A stretch of DNA of 64,000 nucleotides from Dermatophagoides farinae (lineage: Eukaryota; Arthropoda; Arachnida; Sarcoptiformes; Pyroglyphidae), in the NCBI RefSeq assembly GCF_024713945.1, contig NC_134678.1:7378001-7442000 (forward strand). Direction: 5' to 3'. A model generated the notes under the pieces. It searched no databases. It saw only the letters and a program-made list of their open reading frames with translations, and was not told the origin of the DNA. This document shows positions 24,080-36,444 of this stretch, in pieces (position 1 is the stretch's first letter; each line of letters opens with the position of its first letter). A program made the translations under genes and the position numbers.

Positions 24080-27000
24080 TTATTTTAGTGAAGGAAAAAC
24101 TGGTTGATATGATGTCGATGATGATGATGATGATGATTGTGATGATTGAGAAGAAATTGTCTGCCGTGGTGCAGATGCGGATGATGATGATGATGATTTC
24201 AACGTTGATGGCGATGATGATGATGATGACGATGGATGGCCAACAAATAAATTGCTACTGCTACCATTACGATTGGCCAACGAATTCGAATTCGTTGATG
24301 ATGATGATGATGATGATGACATTTTCATCATCATTAAATTTGATGCATTAAATTTATTAAAATTCAAATTTTGTTGCTCACGTTCACGTTGTCGATCCAT
24401 TAGTTTTTTCAGATTATTTGCACTACTATTATTTGGAATATTTGTTCCACTACCATTAGTTAATATTGTACCCACTGATGATGATGATGATGATGATGAT
24501 GGCTGCATAGATGATGATCCAAAACGATTATTTAATGTAGTTCGACCTGATGATGATGTTTTCGTTGGTGAAGATTTTTGTGTTTGTGGCTGCTGTTGTT
24601 GTTGTTGTTGTTGTTGATTCATCATCATAGCAGCCAAAGCAAAATTACGACTATTCCAAAATGCACCAAATGCTGCATTAAATGCTCCTGGCGTTGTTGT
24701 TGGATTCCATCCATGATGATGATTTCCAAATGTTGGTGGTGGTGGATATGATGGAATCAATGTCGATGGTGATGATTGTTGCGTTCCAAATATTGAACCA
24801 TTATTGTTGTTGTTGTTGTTATTGTTATTCACCCTTACAGCGGCAGAAGACAATGACAAAGATCCACTTGATGTTTTCGATGATGATGATGATGACCGGG
24901 TAGACTTAGATGAACCAGATGTTGACTGCTGTTTACTACTACTACTGCTGGTTATATATGGTTTCAATGGTGGTACAATTTTCGATGCCAATGATTTAGG
25001 TCTCATTGCCATTGGTAATAGATTGATTGTTGATAATAATTCGTTCGATTTATTCGATGACGTATCTGATGATGATTTTGTTGATATTTTTGACGATACG
25101 GATGATGAAATGGAACCTGAATTAATACCAGTTAATGAATTGCGATTATTAGCTGATAATAATCTCGGTGATGGCGGTGATGATGATGATGATGATGATG
25201 AAATAGTTTTTTGATGGAAAAATTGTTGTTGTTGTTGTTGTTGTTGTTGCTGCTGCTGCTGTTTTGGTGATGATAAATCTAATGGTGCTAAAAATCCTTT
25301 TGTTTTTGTCATTGTCGATGATGATGATGATGGACTATTATCATTTGGATTATTAAATGTAGAATTTGTTATTGAAATTGACAATTTATTCATTGAATTT
25401 TTATCAGCATTATTGTTATTATTATCGGATATTGAAAGTCGTCGTGTTGTTGTTGTAATAGTTGATGATGTTGGTGTCAATATGGCCGATACTGATAATG
25501 GTGATGATTTCATTGGCATGGATTTAGGCGACGATTGTTGCTGTTTATTACCAAATGATGAACAATCATCAGATTTAGATATTAATCTTTGTGGTGATTG
25601 TGAGGATTCTGATGGCAAATTCTTCTTTTTGATCATGGAAGATTCATCATCTTTTTGTTTATCATCATTAATGTCCATAACTAATGAATTTTCTTCACCA
25701 TCATCATCATCTGAATCATCCATTGAACGATCCATATCGACAATTAATTTCGGTTCAATAGAATTATCATCTTCTTCATCAACCATTAATTGTGGTGGTG
25801 AACATGATGATGATAATGGTGAATCGTTTGATTTATGAATACGATTATTCGATGGTGATGAACGTGCCAATTCAGGAACTTTTGTTATTGTTGATGATGA
25901 TGGTGATTTCGATGTACCATTTTCATCTTGACTTTTTACATTATTATTATCTTGACTACTTGTTGGCACAATAATTGCTTTTGTTTCAAGTGATTTTGTC
26001 GAAATTCTCAATACAAGATTACCACTTGATTTTGTTTGCTGTTCTTGTTGTTGTTGTTGTTGTTGTTGTTTATTTTCCATTACGTTTTCCTGCTGATGCT
26101 CTTGTTGTTGTTGTTGTTGTTGTTGATCATTGTGAATATTGCTGCTATTTTTTGCATTAATCAATTCTTCAAGTGAAGATGATGATGATGAACCGGAAAC
26201 AATAGTATTTTGTGATTGTTGACCACCATTACCAACACCACCGCCACCATTATTGGATGATGTACCACCGAATGATGATGATTTTAAACATGAAGACATA
26301 AAATTTGATTTCGATGACATTTTATTGATTATATCATTGATAACTTTACCACGTTGTTTATTCGAATTTGAATTTGTATTTGTTACCGAATCAGTCATCG
26401 ATTTTGATTGATTAATAGATTGATGGCCGATATTCATCGTCGTTGTTTCTTTTTTCCCTGTTGTTGATTCTTGTTGATGTAATGGTGATGAACTTTTTAT
26501 ATGTTTCGTACTACTGCTACCACTACCACCACTACTACTCGAATCTTGAATTGATGAATTTGATTTCGAAAGTTCCGATTGAACCTCCGGAGGTATAGGT
26601 GATATTATCTGACCAATAAGCTGTGGTGATGAATTTTGTGATGTCGTCAATTTTATACGTATGGCTGGCGGTGATAATGCATGTGTTATTGGTTTGTTTG
26701 AATTATCTTTGCCACCATTTGAATTTGGTGTATTATTATTATTGCCGTTAGATATGGAATTTGTTTGTTTTTGTTTTGATTGATTATCATTTGAAATTTT
26801 CGTTTGCATTTTATCATTATTATTATTATTATTATTATGATGAGGATGGTGATGATGATGATGATGATGACGTTGACCATTTTCATTTTTCATTGATGAT
26901 GAATCTGTTTGACCATCCATTGATTTTGATTTTGAAATTAATTTTATTATCGTTGGTTTTGTTGTCGATGTTTTCATTGTTGTTGCTGTTGCTGATTTTT

Positions 27001-29584
27001 CATCACCATCAATTGATCGTTTCAATGTTGTCGATGATGATAATGCTGATGATGATGGTGTTGTAGTTGATTTTGCAAACAAATCACCATTCTTATTTCG
27101 ACTAAAAGTTATCGATGACGATACAGATGTTTTTGCCATTGTTGAACGAACATTATAACCAGTACTAGTAGTGGCTGTTGTATTTGTAATTCGAACCGTT
27201 GTTGTTGTAGTTGTTGGCATAATATGATGCTGATGATTATTATTATTATTATTTGTTGTCGATAATGTTTGCGTTCCGGTATGAGTAAATTCTGCATTAT
27301 CATTCATTAATTTTGGCCGTTTTTTAGCCATTTCTCCTGGATGATAATTATCATATTCACGTTGTATTATTATACGTGAATTATGATGATTTGATTTTGT
27401 CATCTGATGATTTGTTGCCGATGTCGATGTTGATGTTGATATTTGTTTTTGAATTGGATTCGTGATAGCAATACGTTTTGTATTACAGCTACTACTACTA
27501 CTACTACTGGTGGTAGTAGTACCAACATTTGCATCACAACGATTATTATTCGTTGATAAATTATCTATTGATGATGTTATGGTGGTTAAATTACCACGAA
27601 TTGATGTATTAGTAGTAGAATTTGTTGATTGTGATCGTGTTGAAGACGTGGTGGTGGTCATTTGATGATTTGTTGTTGCTGATGATGATGAAGAAGCTGT
27701 TTGCCTTTGATTTTTCGACGACGACGATGATGATGATGGTTCTTCACAAATTGAATTTTCAATTGCTTTCAATTGTGTATTGATTCGTTTACGTACAAAA
27801 CAATAGGAAAATCTCATTGGATCATTCTACAGAAAAATGGAGAAAAAAAAATTTAGAAACAAGCAAACAAACAAACAAACAAGAACTGAACATTTACCGC
27901 TCCCCATGTATAGATATAGGCAATCTCCATCAATGTATAATCATCTTTCAATAATTGACCGGAATAATAAATTTCCACTTTAAATTCATGAAACCAATCA
28001 AATGATGAATATTTGTTGGCAATCAATTTTTTCAATTGCAATATTGTCAATGCAGCTGGACAAAGTAGATAACGGCGAACAGGTTTATCCTTTTTTTTGT
28101 TGTTGTATGAAGAATGAAAAATGAATTTTTAGAAAATTTATTAATAGCCAAAAAACAACAAACCTCTGGACGTATATACAGTATGTCGTCGATATTTTCA
28201 TTACAATCATTATTCTTTTTATTGGCTGCCACTGTTGTTTGCAATGAATTTTGATCATTTTGTTGATTGTTTGATTTTGATGAACGTGTCTTTTTCGTTA
28301 CAGTACCACTAGAATGATGATGATGATGATGATTTATAATGGAAATTTTTGCCGTCGAATTCACTGGTCTAGTATAGAATGATTGAAAATTGATTAGATT
28401 TTTATTAAATGATTTTCAATTAGAAATAAATCTAAACTAAACTAAACTAAACTAAAAAAAAAACTGATCATACACACTAAAATACTATATTTCAATCTAT
28501 ATTTGGTCAAACACGTGACCACCATCACCACTACCACCATCTAAATAAATTATTCATAAAAACAAAAAAAAAATGGTCACGTGCTGACCAAATCAAAAAC
28601 TATTGCTGACATTCATATAGAATGTGTGTGTATTAAAAATACTTACTCATCTAAATATTCAATAGACATTGAGATCTTATCATTTGGACGAAAATAACAT
28701 GAATGTAATGGAATTTGACCAGCATCTTCTTTACTAAATGGCTGTTGATCTTCTTGTTGTTGTAAATTATTATTATCATTGTTATTATAGAATTGTCTTC
28801 GACGATACATTTCATCAATAAATATTTGTGGTACTAATTTATATACAAGCCTTTGTTTTAATTTATCCTGTCTTAATGATTGATGTGGTTTTATTTTACT
28901 CAACGGTACATCACATATTGGACATGATTTTGATGTTTCCAAATAATTAACAATACAAGATTTACAAAATGTATCCAAACATTCAACAATGGTTGTTGCA
29001 TCAATAAAATAACCACTACAAATAGCACAGGTAATCATTTCATTTATATTGCTTAATAATGGATGTTTTCTTTTTCTTGAAATTCCATTACTAACGATTG
29101 GCAGTTGATTATTATTATTATTAGATTCTATTATTGTCATTGAATCATTATTATTGATATTAATTGTTGTTTGTTGACCAGATGAAATCATTGTTTTTTG
29201 TGCCATTTGTTGTGGATATGTTGTTGTTGTTGTTGTTGTTGTACGATCATTATAATTTTGATTCATCATTTTGTTTGTCGACGACGACGACGACGACGAC
29301 AACGGCAACGATGACGATGATGATGATCCATGAATTCCATTATAAATCATCATAGAATTATTCATTCCTTGATGATCCATTGATGATATGAATCTATTAT
29401 TCATTTGTTGCTGCTGCTGTTGTTGTTGCTGTTGTCGTTGATTATTGCCAATACTTTTTGTTGCCGTTATTCGTACACCACTACTAGTGGTCATTTTTTC
29501 TTGATTATGATGATGATAATTATAACGATGATGACTATTATTATTATTATTATTATTATTATTAGTAGAAGAGCTGAGCAACAT
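24080..29584 (-). CDS. Psc: Polycomb group RING finger protein, Psc/Su(z)2-type
   Basis: Four coding exons on the minus strand, 28647-29584, 28164-28368, 27898-28089 and 24080-27826, give about 1,693 aa. A disordered Gln/Ser/Thr/Asn head is followed by a RING finger at about residues 187-223 ([11 protein letters not shown] to [12 protein letters not shown]), and [19 protein letters not shown] as in PCGF proteins. Exons 2-4 give the RAWUL domain ([51 protein letters not shown]). Exon 4 adds about 1,240 residues of Ser/Asn/Thr/Gln-rich sequence, comparable to fly Psc (about 1,600 aa) and unlike short vertebrate BMI1/MEL18. Psc is a PRC1 core subunit acting on H2A ubiquitylation and chromatin compaction. 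The fourth RING ligand, normally His (ECLHTFC), is Asp204 here (ECLDTFC). Coding microsatellites are abundant. Confidence 0.93.
28432..28455. repeat. (CTAAA)n microsatellite
   Basis: Four to five tandem CTAAA units lie in the first Psc-like intron. Confidence 0.85.
28501..28595. repeat. Intronic inverted repeat with twin CACGTG E-boxes
   Basis: In the first Psc-like intron, TTTGGTCAAACACGTGACCA (about 28502-28521) is mirrored by TGGTCACGTGCTGACCAAA (about 28574-28592). The arms match at nearly all positions and each holds CACGTG. About 50 bases with a CCA-rich patch separate them. It could be a regulatory double site or a small fold-back element. Confidence 0.7.
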
Positions 29585-32500
29585 TATTTTTTCTTCTTAA
29601 TTCTTTGTTGATTGATGATTGCTGTTGTTTTTTTTCAAAATTAAAAAAAAAATTCCCTATAGAACAGGAGAGAGAGAAAGAGAAAAACCCATTAAACACA
29701 CAATAAATCAAGACTTTTCTTCAAATAAAAAACTACCACATTAAATTCGAAAAAGAAAAACGTGTTCTGTTTCTAAAATTCTAAAATTCGAATTTCTTTT
29801 TGTTCAGCAACACGTGTACACGTTTTAAAATCAATATATAATCATTTTCAACTACATATAAATGTGATATATGACAATTTAAAACGAAAAATTTTCTTGA
29901 AGCCATTCCAATGGCCATTGATTCATTCATTCACCAATGACTGAATGGATGGCGCTCATAAACACACATGAAAAATTATATATCATCATCATCATCATTG
30001 ATGGTGAAAGAAAAAAAAAGCGCGGTTACAACACTGAAAAAAAAAATAGTAGTGGCCTGGTATGACCAGAAAATAACGCATACACACACACATTGAAAAC
30101 AATCAGATGATCATTGGAAAAAAAAGGAAACCAGAAAAACTTTGTATGATCACACACACACAATTCAAGTTATGTTTTTGAACGAGCAAAAAAAAAAAAA
30201 AAAACGGATACGTTAACTCACAGCCAGCCAGACAGCCACCATCATCATCATCATCATCATCGGCAGCTGCCTTTGACCCGCGAACACACACACACACACA
30301 CACATATTTATCCTCATGACACATACCGCCAAACTGACAAAAACATGTATATATATAAATATCCTGCTTATAAAATACACACACACACACACACACATAC
30401 CCTACACGGTTTATCATCATCATAGTCCATTCAACTTTTATCAAAAACCAAAATCATGAATTGTGAAACAAAACAAAAAAAAATGATACAAGAATGTGAC
30501 ATTTAAAAATTCATTATTAAATAATGGATGGATTGATGGATTGATGATGATTGTGTAATTGATTTAAATTGAATTTTTTTTTTTTTTTTTTTTTGAAATT
30601 AATCGAATAGTTGCGTGTATTTTTTGCATACAATCAAAATAAAATGATGATGATGAGTAAATTAAATCAAAATCCAATAGAAAAAAAATTGATGAGATCA
30701 AAAAAAAGGTTTTCATATCTCGTGAATTATAGAATCATCTCAATCACAATTCCTATTGTGTGTGAATCATCATCATCATTTTGCAGAATTTCAATTGTAA
30801 ATTTTATTAAATAAATGGATTCGATGTTGATGATGATGATGAATAATCTGGAAAAAAAGAATGGGCGTTATTTCAAAATAAGTAAAAAAACGGCAAGAGA
30901 GAGAGATTGACCGTAAATGTACAATTTTTTTTTTTTGGAGAATGACCGTAACCCAAAAAAATGAATGAATCAATTCATATAATTGTGTTATGCTGTTGTC
31001 CCCATCATACACTAAACACTATAGTAGACTATAATTAAATTTACAAAAAAAAAACACAAAGACACGGACTTAACAAAATCCATGAAATCACCATTATCAC
31101 GTAGAATTTATATTCATTCATTCATAATTCAATTCAGAGACTTTTTTTTGTCTTTGATCATTGATCAACCAGTCATATTAAGGTTTAACCAATTGTTTTC
31201 TTGATTGATTGATTGATTTGAATCTTAAAATTTTAAATCGAACAAAAATGACAGATATATGGCCAAATTCAAGAGAAAAAAGATTTGTGGCATATAAAAA
31301 ACGATATATATCAATCAAAAAAAAAAAAAAAAGTTTCGTATTTCTACTACACATACACACACATACATACCCAAAACTAAAGGAGAGACCAGCTGTGACC
31401 AGATCCCATTATTATTTTCCCCAACAAACAAAATCGACAACAAGTTCTCTCTCTCTCTCTATTTCATTTTGTTGTCCATCGAAATGAAACGTGCACACAC
31501 GGTATATATATAACAACGCCATACCAATCATCATAAGATATTTCATATACACACACGTGCACGTACACTAACGATAAGTGTAAAACAAACAAACAGACAA
31601 AAAAAACAATAAACAAACACGTATCATTCCAAAGTGAGAATGAGAAAGAGAGAGAGAGAGAGAGAGAAATGAAAATTATCAAATTCCATTATTAATGATT
31701 GAAATGATGATGATGTAAACACACAGAATGTGTTTTTAACATACACTAAAAAGATTAAAACTCAACACATCCGTATCCGGTGCCAAAAAAAAATGGTGGC
31801 AGATATATAGGAATTGTCCATCCATCCATTCCATTTCATTCAATCTCTATCCCATAATCATAATAATAGTCATCATCATCATCATCAATGGAACCTTCAT
31901 TTCGATGATGATGATGATGGAAACCCCGGGTGAGGCCAAACTTATCATTTCTGTGCATATATGTGTGGTGTTTGTGTGTGTGTATGTGTGACCGATGAAC
32001 GATGAACGATGAACGACGAACCGACCGACCAAATGTTGGCCAATATAATTTATAATACGTTGCACATTTCAATATGTGTGTGTGTGTGTGTTGTGTTGTA
32101 TATGTTTGACGTGTTTTTGTATGTGTGTATATAAGTAAGTAGATCCCTGCCTATATAATCTAACAACCAAAAAAAAACAAAAAAAAAAATAAAAGATAAG
32201 TGTGTGTGATTACCATTTTGACAGCGTGGTGTGTGTATCTATCGGGCATTTTTTTGGAATTTTTTTTTGTTCTCCTCTTCTCACTGGTTTAGTTTCAATA
32301 CGAAAATCAATTATCTATAAATCGGATATATATGCAAAACGTGAACAACGAAAACAAAAATTTTAATTTCACCAGGTTTTCAAAGGGCTAGAAAAAGAAT
32401 TGTCGAACATTTACCTTGAACGTGATTTTTTTTCTTTTTTGGTAAAAAAAATGACCGTTTTTCATATTTTAAATATTCATGACATGCCTACAAAACAAAC

Positions 32501-34140
32501 AAATGTACAAACAGACAAAAAAAAATCAAACTAATCAAACTAAATAGATGCAAAAATCAATATATCTTTCTGGCTATTTAATAAATAAAAAAGAATAACA
32601 ATGGAAACAACAAAAATAATTCAGATGATGATGATGCGGATGATTATCATTTTACAACCGGTACATTAGAATAATAATAAAAGAAGATAAGGGTGCCCAT
32701 CTCTGAGAGAAAATTCATATTTCTATCTCTTTTCATTTCATGAAAATAGAAGAATAGAAAGAAAACAATCAACAAAAGTAGACAATCATCATCTATTCTC
32801 TCGACAGAATGAATTGAATGAAAAAAAAAATGAAAACCGAACAAAAAAAAACTTGATGGACTGGCAACAACAACAACAACAACCACTTGTTGTTCTCATC
32901 ATTTAGTTTAGTTTATTTCAAAAAAAAATGATGATGATGATTATTACACAATCAACTTATGGCAACCCTCAAAAAACTTGGCTCTTAGGATTGATGATCT
33001 GCTTCGATGCTTTATCATTATCATCATCATCGTTTTTATGCGAAAAAAAGAGAGCAAAATCTTAATATCTTGGTCGGATGGATATTGTTGTTGTTGTTGT
33101 TGTTTTTTTTTTGTTTTCATTATTCTGATCGATTCATTCAATTCTCACCAACACTAATAAACATTCTGTGGCATAACTGATTGTGTGAATGAACAAATTT
33201 TTCCTTTTTTACCTTGAATTTCAACCAACCAGCCAATCATCAATCATCAAATCAAATTGAATTGGGCGAAAGAATGATAAAAAAAACCGGCAATTTTTTT
33301 CCTCTGAAAAAAATCCACCACCACCACCACTACACATTCAACATGATGATTGATCTGACATTTTGTTTTGTCAGTGAGAGCTAGAGAAAGGTATAGGTTC
33401 AATGAACAAAAAAAAAATTCGATTCGAATTCGATTTGATTTCATCAATCAAATCAATCACATAAAATACATTTATAAAGATTCGATAATCATCAACAAAT
33501 CGATTGGATGCTGATTGAATCATCATCATCATCATCATATTTGAGAAACAAAAAAAAACCAAATGATAGAGCCATCATCATCATCATCATTAATCATTAA
33601 TCAAACAAATTAATCGTCAACAAATTGGTAATTTTCATTTGAAAAAATCAAACAAAAAAATGAAAAAAAACTATAAACCAAATCAAATGATGATTCAACA
33701 AGAAAAATCAAATCATCATCATCATCATCAACATTTGAAAATGAAAGCAAAAAAAAAAATTTATCAAAATGAAATATCTAATGTCAACATCTCTATGACT
33801 CTTTCACACACACACACAAAGACACTATCACATGTCATAATTCAATATATCACAAATCAAGATCATATCGATCTGTAAAAGTAGATTTTATTTTTTCTTT
33901 TTCCAAACCAAACAACAACACAAAACAAAACAACAAATCTCTTTACACACACAGACAGCAAAAAAAAACCGAAAATCAGCCAGACTAAACAAGAACAGAG
34001 ACAGAGAATAGATTAAAAATATATATACACACACACTGGTATTATATACATAAACCAGAAAATCAAACCAATCAACCAACCAACCAGAATACAAACATGC
34101 AAAATTAGACACACACTTGAACTCTCTCTAGTTTAGCTTG
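29585..34140. other. Psc-like gene 5' flank and gene-poor tract, part 1
   Basis: A possible 5' UTR acceptor (CTATAG on the minus strand, near 29660) lies upstream of the Psc-like ATG. The rest is poly-A/T, (CA)n near 30284-30303 and 30377-30397, (TCATCA)n near 30241-30260, (AG)n near 31648-31669 and CACGTG at about 29811. No coding exon is supported. Confidence 0.5.
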
Positions 34141-35105
34141 ATAACCGTTTTTCACACACACACACACACACACATTCACCAAAATGATCCAATATACAGT
34201 GTGTTGTCAGGGTGCAAAGTATAAAATCATAGCCAGCCAAGCCAGCCAGCCAGCCACATACAATCCACCAGAGGAAAAAAAATACAATTGCCGGTCGGAT
34301 AGAAAAATTTCATTCATTCGAATGATGATGATGATGATGATTATGATTATAATGATGACGACGGCTGTTTCAAAAAATATACTGCTATTATCGTTGCTAT
34401 ATCATTCACAGAACAAGCAGCAGCAGCCGACGTCGATCATGATCAACGATGATGATGATGATGATGATGTTGGCGATGGTGGCTGAAAAAAAAAATGATT
34501 ACGGGCCGTGACGTTCAGCTTTTTTTTCTGCTGGACAGAAAATTTAGATATTAGATATCACAGTGTTTGTTCGTTCGTGAGCATACAATATACACATAAA
34601 AATAAGCGAAGCAAGTTTTTCTCTCTTTCTCTCTCGCTCTATTCCAAATAGCTCTAGTTGCGCGCTCTCTTTAAGCCAAATGTTTCATTTCATTGTAAAC
34701 CGTAAATGAAGCAATGTTTGCCCGTTTAAATTCATTTATGATTATTGGCTTTAAGTTGGTAGGGTTGTTTCGCTTATTCACTAATTTTTCCCTTCTACAC
34801 GATACACCGACGACCACAAATTAGTTCTTTTTTTTCGGTTAAATTAATATTCTAGCACTAGCACCAGTAGCAAAAAAAACGACAAATACTATAGTGTCGA
34901 TTACGACATTTATGAATGTTGTTTACAAATAAATCATAGATCAAATTGCAAAGAATAAATAGAAAAACTAATTCATCTGCATGCAACATTTTTTTTCCTA
35001 TTCAAAACTGGACATCAATCAATTTTGAATTAGTTTTTTGTTTGTCATTTTGGAACCAAAAACAAAAACGAATAGCTTGCTTGAATGTTTGTTTAAAACA
35101 CTTAC

Positions 35106-35159
35106 CTTTACCAACAAAGAATCCATGGTCCATTCGGCAAGATCTATTCGTTTATTCAT
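35106..35159 (-). CDS. Possible isolated first coding exon (18 codons)
   Basis: The minus strand has an ATG (35157-35159) opening 18 codons (MNKRIDLAEWTMDSLLVK), which end exactly at a strong donor GTAAGTG in phase 0. A TATAAAG box lies about 20 bases upstream, closer than normal for a TATA box, so the transcript start may be elsewhere. No matching downstream exon is identified; the nearest minus-strand gene is Psc-like at 29.6 kb, so this could instead be a remote 5' UTR exon of it or chance. Confidence 0.2.
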
Positions 35160-36430
35160 TTTTTTTTTTGGTTCTTTATATGTAAATTAAATCAACAATG
35201 ACATGCAATCATGCAGAATAATAATTCAAAAAGAATTTCAAATTCTATATTCTACGCAAAAGAAATACGAATCATACCGTGTGCGTGTGGTTTTCAGTTC
35301 TTCTTGCTGTTGCCAATTGATTATAATCGACAAAGCTACATCAACCGAATGGCCAAAAGGCCAAATTAAAAATCAACGAATTCAATGTAATAATCACTAG
35401 AACGGTAATGTGATGTGATGATATTTGTCCACTTTTAACCGCCGTAAGATGGCGTCTGTAGATGTTTTTCTCGCTCTCTCTCTATATCTTTTTTACCGCG
35501 GACACAAAACACAAAAAAAACCGGGAAAAACATTCCAAATGATTGATTGTCAATTGCGTTTATAATGATTCTATTCTTTGATTATCTGATGATAAGCCAC
35601 CTACATAAAGACAGATTTTAACCAGAAAAAAAAAAATTGAAAACAAGCCTGGCACAGTATATTCACAGTTTAAACGACGACAACAACAACAACAACAAAA
35701 TACACTCGGTGGCGGTGGGCTCGATGATCACACCAAAACGACGACGACGACGACGGCGGCGACGACGACGAAGACGAAAAACCCAAAACGATGACAACAA
35801 AACGACTACGACGACGTTAACAAAAAAAAAGTAGAGCGAGAACGGCGGACAAAAATACAGTCGAGAAAAGAGCAGAAAAAAAACAACACAAAACACATAC
35901 ACACAAAATACACACAAGCGAGCACACAAACATCAAACCAGGCAGGCAAAAAAAAAAAAATTGAATAACTTGCAATGTACGAAATTGTAAACACACAGTG
36001 TGTATGAGAGAATGAGGAGTAAGCAAAAAAAAAAAAATTTTTTCACGAGTAATAAAAATTTTGAAAATAAAAATGAACGTGATAACCGTACTGAACGATT
36101 GCTACAAACAGACTGACTGACTGGCTGCTGCTGCTGGATGAAAAAAAAGATCCACAAACAAATAGGATACCGTGTGTGCTTTGTGTGTGTGTGCGTGTCT
36201 TTTTCAAAGAAGTGGTGTGTGTGTGTGTGTGTGAAAATAGAGCTACACACAGAAAAAGAGAGATAGAGAGAGAAAATAACATATACACACATATACAATG
36301 GCTAAAATAGAGGTGAAAAGAAAGAGAGAAAAAGAACAAGAGAAACAAAAACAAAAAAATGAGAAAATATAAATACACAGGCCACAGCCTGAACATGTTT
36401 CTGATTGGTCCATTTTGATTGAATCAAAAA

Positions 36431-36444
36431 TGATCACGTGATCA
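36431..36444. promoter_or_regulatory. 14-base perfect palindrome with central CACGTG
   Basis: TGATCACGTGATCA reads identically on both strands. It is a perfect E-box palindrome of the kind bound by bHLH or bZIP dimers; binding is inference. Confidence 0.45.

Noticed and set aside
24088-27066. Plus-strand frames rich in Met/Asp/Leu/Val across the Psc-like exon
   Set aside because: They are shadows of (GAT)n and (TTG)n codons read on the opposite strand of a real exon.
35637-35834. Frame with a run of Arg residues that might look like an RNA-binding or nuclear-targeting peptide
   Set aside because: It is the translation of a (CGA)n microsatellite with no surrounding coding signal.
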